Shown piece by piece: positions 38,908 to 51,200 of a stretch of DNA of 64,000 nucleotides. Origin of the DNA: Strongyloides papillosus (lineage: Eukaryota; Nematoda; Chromadorea; Rhabditida; Strongyloididae); NCBI GenBank assembly GCA_005656395.1, contig SRSI01000013.1, forward strand, positions 1,488,001-1,552,000, in the 5' to 3' direction. Made by a program: the position numbers and the translations under genes. Positions within the stretch are counted from its first letter, which is position 1. Each line of letters starts with the position of its first letter. The notes under the pieces are model-generated. The model was given only the letters and a program-made list of their open reading frames with translations, searched no databases and was not told where the DNA came from.

Positions 38908-41487
38908 TTTATCTGTTTATAATTCTTGTGTAATTTTTATGAAGCGCAACGCATAATATGGAAAAAGTTTATTATTAATATGTGTATTTTTTATATAAAA
39001 ATAAATAGTTTACCAAAAAAATTCTTTTTTTTCTATTGCCTCTTTATTTATAATATATGCGTTAATATGGGAAATTAAAAAAAAGAAAATATTAAGTTTT
39101 TTATAAATAAATGTCGGTTTAGATATATATATTTTAAATGTCTATAATTTTCTTATATGTATATATCTGTTTAAGATATCTGTAACCCTGTAAAGCAAAT
39201 GGAGCTTTAATCCTTAACCTTAATTTTATTTTATCATTCTCAATTTGATAGTCTTTATTATTTTAAAGATAATTATGTTGAAAAGTTATTTTAAAGTTGT
39301 TTTTTATATGTTTAATTTTAAATATATTGTAATTAAAATTAACGAAAATCCCTCCCTGTTTTTGCCTTAGATCTATATGCTAGACGAGGTATTTTTCCTT
39401 AGTATAAAAGTCTCAAAAATAGAGATATAACACTTAAAATAAGATAATTTTACTATTACTAACTATTATTGTAAGTAATATATAAGGATTTAAGTAGAAA
39501 ATAAAGAATTTTAATAAAATAACCCATTTTTGATAGGATTACAATATTTGATAAAAATTGGATCTTATGTGATAGTTTAATATTTTATATTATGGAACTA
39601 CACTTTGCTCACTTTACCACGAAATCTTTTACTAGCAGATTATTTTCATATTCAAATACATAGAGTTTTATTTGAAAAACAGAACTTTTACTAATTTAGA
39701 TGACCTATGATCTGCTCTCTTCTGGCAATTTAAACTCTAGAAACAGTATTTTGTTTTCAAATGAAATCAGTAAGCTCTTATCCTTTTTAGCAACAATGTG
39801 ATAATTTAACCGGTTCTTATTTTAAATATAAATATTCATTTTTAACGTAGTTATAACACATTAAATCTATTTAGTTTAAAGTCGACATTTCTTTTGAGTA
39901 ACCAAGTAAATCATTTTTATTGAATTTAAGGAAAAACCAAAATAATGTTTTGAATAAAAAAAATTATAGAAATTTGTTGTTGGTTTCTCTCAATAAATAT
40001 ATGCCTATTTTAATATAATTTTAATTTATCTCTCTTTTTATTTCATTAGCCTTCTAGTAATTTTCCTCTCCAACATGATTGTATTTCCTTTTTTTTATAT
40101 ACATATTAAAGTCGTAATCTGTTTTGTTAGGAAAAATAAAGCCTACAAAAAGAAACTTTAAATACATATCATTTTCATCATCCACCCTAACTACAAAAAC
40201 TATATCATTTAATATGAATATGTATATATCTTTTAAATGAGATTGAAATATCTTAAAATGGATAAGCTTTATATCAAAAAGTTTTGAAGGTCCTATAGCC
40301 AACTTTAAAAATTGAAACTTTTTATGTGATGATAGTATTATTGAAAATGGGTATAATTCATTGTATATCTATTGTATATGTACATTTATTTTTATATAAA
40401 GATATTCTCATTTTTATTTATGAAGAAGAATTAAAGTGTATAAAGTTTAAATGTACTATAATTGGGAATTGTAAAAATAGAAGAAGGCGTAAAGAGGAAA
40501 AAATTCATCTTGTTACTTAGAGGGAAATGATGAAAAAGAGTATAAGATACATCTTTGGTATGGTACAAAAGATTTTGATTGAAATTTAATACTACTTTAT
40601 AATAGTAATGTACAAGCTAAACAATAAGATAAATAAAAATTTATAGGATATATATCCACAGAATCTATTTAAATTTTCTTAATTCTCATTCTAAATAATT
40701 CTTTTCAACATACCATTTACAAGTAATCTTAATTTTTATTTCCCCCAAAAGATATTGTTTTAAATTTTGGTAGATAATATTATTATTCTACCATTACATT
40801 TTTACTATGATATGGTTAGTTAGACCTTGAGAGAATGACCTTCTCTTTTTATGGTCCTTTTTAAATTATTACAATATTAATGTTACTTTTTTTGTTTTTT
40901 ATACCACATTTGTCGTTTTAATTTCTCACTTATTTTTAATGTTCTCATTTTGTTGCACTTCTTAAACCAACTTTTTCATTTTTTTAAAAAAAAGGTTTCT
41001 CTATACGTACTTATTTGACAACATTCCCTAAACATTTATTATTTTCTTAAATTTTACTTTCGTTTTGCCTTTTTTAAAAATATTATGATATTTTTAATTA
41101 TTTATACGAAGATGAATAATAAATAATAATGTATTCTTATTATTTAAGTTTGACAAATATTTATTAACATTATTAATCAAAATTTAATACACTAAATAAA
41201 TGAAATTAACCTGTAAAAGTAAAAAACAATTTAAAATTTAATTTATTCAATTAAAACTTAATTTTGTTTTAAAAAAATTAAATAATATAATAGAGTTATA
41301 AAAACTTTTAATAACGAATAGGATGTAATTTAAAGGAAAATGAATTTTATTATAATTTAAAATAGAATATTATTCCCATTTTTGATGTTTCATTAAATTT
41401 TTGATGTTCTTTCTCCTGACATAATATACATCAACCATAAATTACTATCTCTCTTTTTTCCTATTAATTTATTTTTAATTTTAAGTG
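38908..41487. other. Intergenic, mostly featureless
   Basis: About 2.6 kb of AT-rich DNA downstream of pecanex and upstream of the small secreted-protein gene. One 82-codon minus-strand frame (40054-40302) has a non-repetitive, fairly protein-like composition but begins with TTG, has no ATG upstream and matches nothing I know; it could be a coding remnant. A patch near 40826-40850 contains two half-sites resembling nuclear-receptor elements (ACCTTGA and TGACCTT). No gene is called. Confidence 0.4.
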
Positions 41488-42318
41488 ATGACTTTCCATA
41501 TATCAAAAAGGCCTTTATCAGTTTTTGTTGTAACAACGATTATATTATTTAGTTTTACAATTAATGGTAAAAAAGATAATGAAGAAGAGACATTGAGGAA
41601 AGATGAGTTTCAGGAGGTTAGTAAAATACAAGAACAGAAACTATTTTTTGACAACAACAGTGTATGTTTAATGAATTTTCATAATATATGTTGGAGATAA
41701 TTAAAAAAAAACTAAATAATTTTTTGTTCCTTTTCAGACATTGTTTTGCTCATACTATTCAAAGTGTCTTGACATTTTAGAAGACAAACATCGAGAATGT
41801 TTAATGTATTCTAAGAGCAAACAAAGCCATCATTCAAAAGGAAATTCAAAAAAATGCGAGTTAGCTAAAAAATCATCAGAAAAGATGTTGAGTGGGTATA
41901 TGTTAAGGAAAATTGAGATCATAAAAGATTGTGTTAACAAGAACATTTTGGAAAGTAAAAGTGTAATTATAAATAGAAGAAGAAAGGATAAATGTTATAA
42001 AATTATTGAGAGATATTTTATTCATGATAATACTGTTAAAAGTGCACCATTAACGAGGGAACGAACTAAAAAATCATTTAGACAAATCCGTCGTTGTAAT
42101 AAAACAAAAAAATTTTGGTTTAAACAATGTCAAAGTCTATCAAGATGTTGTTCAGTTGGTAAAAAGTAAGTTTAACTAATAATCCTTATTAGTAACTCTT
42201 AAATAATACTAAATTTTTTTATTGTAGATGTGAAATAGGAAATGGTAAGCTTAAGGAGATCAAGTTAAGTAAAGAACGCAAAAATTTAAATGATATATCA
42301 TGCAATGATGAGAACTGA
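41488..42318 (+). CDS. Small secreted cysteine-rich protein, nematode-type, unknown function
   Basis: Exons 41488-41661, 41738-42165 and 42228-42318 (introns 76 and 62 bp, phases 0 and 2), 230 residues. The N-terminus has a basic stretch then a hydrophobic core (SVFVVTTIILFSFTI), a signal peptide or anchor likely cleaved near residue 28. The rest is very basic (Lys/Arg-rich) and contains 12 cysteines, an even number that would allow six disulfides: FCSYYSKC near the start of exon 2, RRC, QC and RCC near its end, and two more in the last exon. I recognise no Pfam-type signature; the arrangement does not match ShK, EGF or Kunitz modules. All three exons join in frame at good GT/AG sites, so the gene model is sound. 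Likely exported; function unknown. A TTTTAAG sits two bases before the ATG and may be a trans-splice acceptor. Confidence 0.7.
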
Positions 42319-45300
42319 GCAATTAGAATTAAAAAAATTTATATTATAAAAATGCTTCCAATATATGGTCTTATCATAAAAAAATATTGCATTTTTTAAT
42401 GTATTTTATCATTTTATATTAAATAAACGACCAACCAATTAAGTGTTTTATTATATTTATGATAATTTGTTTTGACATTAAAAGGCAATCTAATAAATAT
42501 TAATGCTTTAACTTTAATTTTTTAATATAATAATAACTTTTTTTATTCTACCATTCATTTTTTAATATTGTATAGATTTCTATGGTAATTATATTTGTTA
42601 TTGGAAATATATAATATATATTACATAGACGTATAAGTATATTTATCATACTATACTTCAACCGTGTGAAGGATTTTTTTTCAGTTATAAGAAAATTTAA
42701 GTGGTACAGTTTGTAATAAGAAATTTCTATTCTCTCTTTACACCTCACTCATTATCAATTTAAATATATTTAAAATTTGCTATTCAATATACACTATTAT
42801 TTTTAAATTAATGACCATCTTATAATTCTTTTTTTTTAAATCTCCCTACTCTAGTTTAAACTTGAATCACTAGTTCTGTGTTATTCCCATGGATATCTTT
42901 ACAATATTCAAAAAACATTTCTATATAATATGGCGAAAGCAAAAGAAATAATCTATTTTTTTATATGTATTCATTTATAGCTATCATTATACATAATAAC
43001 AATTTGTTATTTCAAATTTTGTCCTTTTTTGATACACATATAAATACATTTCAACACCTATTTTGAGAAATAAAATATAATTTTATATTTACTGTAAAGG
43101 TCACCACCAAAATGCATACAACCATGGCATATTTAGCTATAGATACATCACTCAACCCTAAAATTTAAAACCTTAATAATAAAAGATTTATAATATAAAG
43201 TAGCATGTGAAGTTAACATAGAATCAATCATTTTCTTATAAATAATTAACATCATATAAATATTAAACATTTCAAATCTCAAAATTTACTCTTTTTTATT
43301 AACAACATATTCTCATCATTACACGTATACTTAATTATTAATGTATTATGTATTAATTTTTATTTAATAATATTATAGATCTTTTTTCCAATAAACTATA
43401 TTATATACATAATCGTAATTTAAATTTTTCATTTTTATCATCATGCTGTCACACCAAAAAAAAAAGATAACAAGAGTTAGCCTAAATATGTGTAAATATA
43501 TATTTCATTTTCATGTTTCTCGAAAGCAATATTTCAAATGAAAGATAATTAAATGAAAAAATATTATCCTTATTCGAGGAAATAAACATATAATTTATAA
43601 AATATGTCAATTTTACAGCTATTGCCTCATTTTAAAGTAATTTCAGGTATCATAAATTTTGTTTTAACTAATTTTAATTTAACTACAATTTTTATATAAA
43701 AATATACACACATTTATAAATATATATATATTTTTGTCCATAAAATAGGAGTGAACACTCATCATCCTTATTTTGCATCTTGAATAGTCCTATTGTCATT
43801 ACTTTTCATCTTTCATACTAATTTTATTTTTCTTTTCTACCCAACAACAATAAAGAGATAAGAGGAAAACTCCAGAGCTCTTATTACTTCTAACTAATCC
43901 AGATGTTTTAAAATGATTTTTAAAGTAATTGTTATTTGATAATATTAATTTTTGCCATTTAATAACATTCATTAAACAAAGCTTAATGTGGTGATAAAAC
44001 AGGTGATTTGTTTAATATTACAATTAACATGCTATAATTGTAAGTATACTTAATGTTTTCGATCTATTTTAGGCACCTTTTCTTTATCTGTCCACGTTTT
44101 AAATACATTTTGAAAAATTTTTATTTACCAATTATTATCCCTTTTTTATTAAATCCTACACAAATCTTTATTTTTTTTGTCTATTCATTTTTTTAATAAA
44201 ATATCTACACACATATCATCGTTATATTTATGCATCAACAATTTTCAGGAACTTCTCGTTTAATTAAGTTTCCTTCTGATAATCATAAAAATAATATATT
44301 CTCCTTTCTTTTTGACTTCAAATTTAGAAAAGAAAAAAGAGAAAATGCCGCGCAACAATAACTTATCTTTTTCTGCTTGTCAAGTTTTTAAAGGATTTCA
44401 AATATTTTATCATAGATATATTGTTGAGGATATTTTTTTTATTTTTTGATAATCCCATTCAAGCTTGTGACTTTATTTTTACTATTGTCTTAGAAATTTT
44501 TATACACATATTTTTATTACGATTTATCTTTTGTTGTTTTTTTATCTCTCCCACTAATCATATTTTTATTTAATTTAAAAGAGGTACTTTTGGAAATGTA
44601 CAAATAACTTATTATTCTTTCTTACTTGATACTCCTTAGGAGAACAGTTTTTTTTTCAAATTTGATTTAAAATGCTTTTACTTAATAGTATATTCACTTT
44701 GTTAAAAAAATGTAAAAAATATTTCTTTAATTTGTTTATTTTTTAACCTCGTTATCATATAAAATTTAATTACCGTAATTAATTTTATAAATATATAAGC
44801 TTAGTTACAATAATTTATTCGATTCGAATAATTACAGACTGATAAATAACTACTATGATATTAAATTTTTTTCATCCCCCTATTTTGATGGAGTGGGATG
44901 AATTTATTATATAACGCAATTAATAAATGATTTAAGATATGCTATATAACATAATTTTTAATATTTATGTTATGATGAATTTTTATAAATTAATTAGTTC
45001 TTAGAATATTTACTATATCAACAATACAAATAAGATGTGGTAGGATGTACTTTAGAGCATCAACTTATCACTAAAAATATAATTTATTAGGGAAAATATT
45101 TCCAATATATGTATATATTCTTTTTCTATTTATGGTATAATTGTAGGGTTTGGTGTATATTCCAAAAGCTAAATTGTATATTTTTTTTCACGTAGAAATA
45201 TGTTTTCAGTTTTTTATATATATACAATAAATATAGACAACAATGACATTTCTGTTTTGTTTTTTTTATATTCACAAAGAAAAATTTTTTTTCGCAAAAA

Positions 45301-48200
45301 TATTATGTATATTTTTTTTAAACGTTTACTTTTTTTTCTTAACACTTGCATTCCTTTTTATCGGCTTCATTTTGAAATGGAGTGAGGAATATAGTAGTAT
45401 TTTTATTGCGTCAATTTATACTATACATAGAATTAACTCAAAATGACAACATAACTAGTGGACTATTGGAAAGGGAGATGAATATAACCTAAAGAATAAT
45501 AATGGACACTCTCCATTTTCACTTACACAAACACATATTTGACATCTTATTTTTAATCCTCCAAACACCGTGCTAGTGAAAGTAAAATGTTGCTATTAGT
45601 CTTCTTTTGACTTTAATTCTTCAAAATATACATATATATCACTTTCTTAAGACTTTTTCTATTTAAATGAAGAATAATTTGATAACAGTACAATATTTCA
45701 TATTTAGATATTACAAAGTCCGTTTACACATCTTTGTATGTGTTTACCAAAAATTGTGTATCTATATTTATCTTCAAAAAGATATATGTGGATAGTTTAT
45801 TCTTTAAAGAAATAAATATCTTAAAAATATTTGTGTTTTTAGGCATGATTATAGTTATATAATTTCACATATGTAGTAATGTTGTAGAATAAAAGTTTCT
45901 CCAAATATTATCTTTTAACTTTACATTATTTTAATGATTGTAATACATAGATGCGTTTGTAAGATGACGATAACAAATATAAAATTTTAAAAATAAATGG
46001 GAAAAAATGTAAAAGGTGTATTTATGTGATAAAAAAATTTGCCATCAAAATGCACACTTATATACATAATAATAAATATTAAGAAAGTTTCTAACATATA
46101 ATGTTATGTTTATAAATTTATTTTGATCTTATAAATGTATATAATATAAATGTAAAAGAGAGCAATTCAAATCAATTTAAAGTAAATAAAAAGGATAAAA
46201 AGTTTTTTATTTGGATTCGCTTTATTAATCTTTTTACATGAAGATTAATGGCATTTAAAATACATAATAATTTAAAATATAAAATACAACTTTATATTAC
46301 TCATTAAAGATATATATTTTACATGATATTATAGGTATTTCTTTAAACAAACATATATTTTATACAAAATAGTATCATGAAAATTATAAGCTATCTTTAA
46401 CAAAAAAAAGCATTCAAAGTTTACCTTCAAAAAAGAAGACTATCTTTCACTCATTTTCATGAATGTAAAAATTGTTATTATTATACAAATCTTGACAATT
46501 TTAATTTTGTTTTGTTTTTTTAACAATCTTCAACATATATTCTTGAAGCTTTTTACTTATATTTATTTTTACTTATTTTTTTATATTATGATTATCACTA
46601 TTAAATTTAATTTTAAACAATTAGCTAATTATTAGAATAGTAAATTATTTTTTAGACATAACTAGTATTAAATTGAGCATCCACTGGGGTGATATAACTC
46701 TTAAAATTTTTTTGCTGAACACAAACTACTTAAAAATGTTATAACTGCCTTCAAAAAAAAGTCCCATGACAATATGTTTTACAAAAAAAGTTATATTTTT
46801 TTATCTTCCTGTCTTTCCTCATTCTATTTGTATTAGTTTGAGCTTTAATATCCCAGATTTTGAGAATTTTTGATTCTAGAAAATTTGTATTAAAGAAATA
46901 TCATATGGTATTTTTAATTTTTTTTTTCGTTACAACTATTTTAATAATAGTTTTCATAATGACAAAATATATACGTCTATTCTTCCTGTGGTTGTAAGTG
47001 TCATCAATTCTATGACGAGGATGATAATAATAATCTCTTATGAATAGGGAAGATGTTATTAAGAAAGTGACATGACACGGGCAATTATGCCACAATATTG
47101 TTAATTAATATTTTTTATGCTTTTCATTCTTTATTCTCTCTCCATATTTATATATTATATCTATATATATAGCATATAAAGAGATAGAAAAATTAAATAG
47201 AAGGAAAGAGAATATTTAAATACATAACATATATTAGAAAGAAAATATTTGCCCATTTATTAGGCAGAATGTTTCACAATAATTTTTGTACTTTTGATAG
47301 TATTAGTATAATTTATAAAGTAATTTATACTAAAAAAACACATAATATCATAGTTCTTTTCTTTTATGTATAAAAAAAGAAGAAATTTTATCATAAAATA
47401 AAATTTTATCATGTTTGCTCATATAAAATTACTTTTTTTTTTCAATTTCATCTTAAAATATATTCCTTATTCCAAAAAATTCAATGAGCCTTTTAAAAAT
47501 ATAAATGTTATAATGGTATTGGCAGCAATTGTAGTATTTCTTTTTTCTAATTCCTCATTCAATCACCATATACTTTTTTATCATATTTTTTTCTACTTTA
47601 ATTTTATGACTCATTATTATGTTTTTAAGAACAAGATAAATGGATTAAATTGAAAAACATTTTTTCTATTACCATTCAAAACTACATTTTCATTTCATTG
47701 TGATTAATTTTACAATTAAATTTTAATCTACCAATTCTTAGTTAAATCTTGCCATTTATTCTGGTTTCTAGTTTCTTTGTTTGTTTTGTTTTTCATAGCG
47801 TCACAGTCCATGCACGTGGCCAAAACGTTTAATATATGTTTTACATATATTATGTGTCACAAAATATATACATCTACATATATGTACTCATTTTATTTCC
47901 AATGTCCAGACAAACACTCTCTCTCACTCCAATATGTATTCTTAAAATCATTCTATATATGTTATATTTATTTATTCTTTAATACAAATTTTTTACGCAT
48001 TAACATTGTTATATTTTTGAATAATAAATGGTGTTTCCTTCATTAAACATTTTTTTCAAATAATTAAAATTCATTTTTTTTATCCCAAAAAATCTATAAA
48101 TAGAAATATATTTTTACTATGAAAACATATTATTTTCATCTTTTATATTTTATAATAGCAGTTTAATATTACTTTATTGTATTTATAATTTTATTTTTAG
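42319..48200. promoter_or_regulatory. 5.9-kb gene desert upstream of unc-31
   Basis: The largest gap in the window, extremely AT-rich. The open frames inside it (45200-45446, 47411-47653, 47777-48046) encode low-complexity hydrophobic strings and are not supported as genes. Possible sites are a TATTCGA-T-TCGAATA palindrome (44816-44830), a hairpin with TTCATCCC/GGGATGAA arms (44871-44902), a GC-rich spot at 44345-44355, and a CACGTG E-box at 47813-47818 in a locally mixed segment. unc-31 is neuron-specific in C. elegans, so a long control region is plausible, but nothing here proves it. Confidence 0.45.
48190..48200 (+). promoter_or_regulatory. Splice or trans-splice acceptor abutting the unc-31 ATG
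   Basis: TTTTATTTTTAG ends exactly at the base before the ATG at 48201. Such a site next to the start codon fits either SL1 trans-splicing, common in nematodes, or the 3' end of a 5'UTR intron. I see no convincing upstream coding exon, which favours a start here. Confidence 0.55.
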
Positions 48201-51200
48201 ATGCTTGGAGCCTCTAGTTCCGAAGATGAGGATGATGATTTTATTCAGGACCATGATAATTCATCAGATGTATGTTTTATTATAATAACACTAATACTTT
48301 TTTTTCTGTAATATTTCAGGTTCTTACTTTACCACGAAGAGGTATATATCATGATCCATCTTCAATAATGGGAATAATACCTCATCATGGATCAAGTGGT
48401 TTAATTGGTCATCCATTATCATCATCTCCAAGATCAGATTCCCCAGCACCTTCAGATTCTGTGTCACAGGCAAACTCTTTAAAACGTAGTGAATCAAACC
48501 AGGCAAGGATAGCATCACATAATGGATCATTTAGGACAGGTCATTTACTACCTAAAAAAGTATCAAGTGGTGGAAATAATTCATTAGCACTACAAAAAAA
48601 CTTCCAATCATCTCAGGAGATATCAGATCAGGATGAGGAAGAACGATATTCAGGTGATACACCTTTGCATGGAACCTCATCAGATACAACAGCTGGTTTA
48701 AAGATTAGTAAGGAAGAAGAGGAAAGGTTAAAAGTTGAGAAGGAGGAAGAGGAACATAAAGAAAGGTTACAATTATACGTATTTGTGGCAAAGTGCATTG
48801 CTTATCACTTTAATGCTAAACAACCAACTGACATGGCTAGGCGGCAATTGAAAATAACAAAACAGGAACTTTCTAGGATAAAAGAGCGCTTTCAAAGTTT
48901 CTTAAGAGGAGATACTCAAATACCCGCTGATGAGGCATTAACAAAAGCTATAGAATCATATTATGAGGTTTTTCTTAAAAGTGAAAGAGTAGCAAAGATA
49001 GTACAGGCTGGAGGTTTTTCCGGTTACGATTTTCGCGAAGTATTTCGTTGTAATATAGAGAAAAGAATAAGATTACTTCCAGAGATTGATGGATTAAGTA
49101 AAGAGACAGTCTTATCATCATGGATGGCTAAATTTGATTTGATAATTAAAGGAGATGAGGATAGTAATCAAAATAGAGGTGGACGGTAAGTAATATAATT
49201 TTGAAAATAAAATAGAAATTAAATAATAAAAATAAGGAATTAGTGATGCCTTAAAAAGAAAGTTTTTAAATTTAATTGATTACATAAAATGAAAGAAAAA
49301 ATATTTTTATATTTAATTATAGGGGACGCCTACGAGGAGTTAATGCTACAAATGCTGATTCAATACAATCAAAAGACCAATTGTATGATATGTTTCAACA
49401 AATATTGGGAATCAAAAAATTTGAGCATCAGATAATATTTAATGCATTACAACTTGACAATCCCGATGAACAAGCTGCTGCAATTAGGAGGGAAGTTGCA
49501 ACGAGGGAGGATGTTTTAAAGGATGTTAGTAAATTAAAGAAAATAATGCCAAAATTTGTTGTAAAGGATATGGAGACATTATTTATGGATGAGACAAGGC
49601 AATCTATTAATTTATTAATATCCAATTTAGAATCGGTTCCAGTAACTCCAAGAGGTCAAGGTATCACTGGTCGCAAGAAAGATAATAAAAGCAGGAGTAG
49701 GCATGTTTATTTAAGGTGAATATATATTGACTTTGGTTTTGTGGCCTTGTTGATCATTTTTTTAAGTACAATTTTTTTAATCTTATCAAATATATATTGT
49801 TTCTTAATATATATTTAGAATATGTCAAGGCAGTTCGAAGTATCTTTATATTTTGACTAAATCACAACTTTTAATTATTTCGGCCAGACCTTTGTCAAAA
49901 AAATTTTTTTTGCAATAATTTGCTGGAAAGCTTACACATATATACTATACCTTATTATTTATAGCTTATTTTGTCACTTGTTGTTGTGTCATCAGCTTTT
50001 AGGTTCTTTTTATTTATATTTTGTAAAAATGTTATTCATGCAAATGTTAATTTTTTAGTTTAACACATTATAACAAGTCTAAATGCTGCTTCACATTAAA
50101 TTAATTTTACCATATTTTTTTAAAACATTCCTAACAAAAGCTTTTCTTTCAGATCTCGAAGCATTGAAGATTTTTCCCTTTTCAACAGGTTTGTTGCAAT
50201 CGAACAACTTTTGCTTTGCTGTTAATAAACGCAACTTTTTTTGGATACCTTCTTTTTTTTCTACACATTCCTCTCTTTCTTTCGCTTCATTTTTCTTCTT
50301 ATGATTTTTAACTATCAAATTTAGCTATCAGATATATCTTTAACTTCCAAAAACTATAACCTTATTAGCTATCTCTCTATCTTTTAAATAAATTTTTTCC
50401 TTTTTAATCAAACCTAGTTTACAATAAATTTTAAGGAAATAAGTGATAATAAGTAAAATAGAATTAATAAAAACAATAGGAAAAATGAGTGAGATTGAAA
50501 ATTGCCTTGAAACTAAATAGAAAATAGCAATTTTTCCCTTTTTTCTTTATAAAACTTTTTTATCAAAATTAACGTATTCTTTTTCTTACTTTCAGCCTTA
50601 AACGTCGAACCTCATCTTTATCATTAAACAAGGCAGATAATGATGATGGAGAGGTGTCGTTGACGAAGAGTGATGTAACGTTAACATTTAATATGGAAGT
50701 TGTAGTAATGGAAGTTCAGGGTCTCAAATCTATTGCCGCAAATAGGATTGTCTACTGTACCATGGAAGTTGATAGTTGTCCAAAATTACAAACTGATCAT
50801 GCAGAAGCTGGTAAACCGACATGGGATACACAAGGGGATTTTACGACAAAATATCCATTACCAACTGTTAAAATAAAATTATATTCAGAAGTTAAAAGTA
50901 TTGTAGCATTTGAGGATAAAGAGTTAGGTAAAGTAATAATACGACCAACACCAAATTGTACACGATCACCAGAATGGTATAAAATGACAGTACCAAAAAA
51001 TAGTTCTGATCAAAATTTAAAAATTCGTATAGCAATTCGAGTTGAAAAACCACCAAATTTAAAATATTGTGGTTATTGTTATTCAATAGGTAAAGTAGTG
51101 TGGAAAAAATGGAAAAGAAGATTTTTTTGTTTGGTACAAGTATCACAATATGCATTTGCTATATGTAGTTATAGAGAAAAGAAATCAGATCCTACAGAAT

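Noticed and set aside
40054..40302. 82-codon minus-strand frame with protein-like composition
   Set aside because: It starts with TTG, has no ATG or partner exon that I can join, and matches no family. Kept only as a possible remnant in the intergenic note.
47411..48046. Open frames just upstream of unc-31 that might be 5' coding exons
   Set aside because: The composition is low-complexity hydrophobic, and the unc-31 N-terminus is already complete at 48201 with a family-like acidic start.
50083..50304. Plus-strand 73-codon frame in unc-31 intron 3
   Set aside because: It is the shadow of the more protein-like antisense frame and is not in phase with the flanking unc-31 exons.
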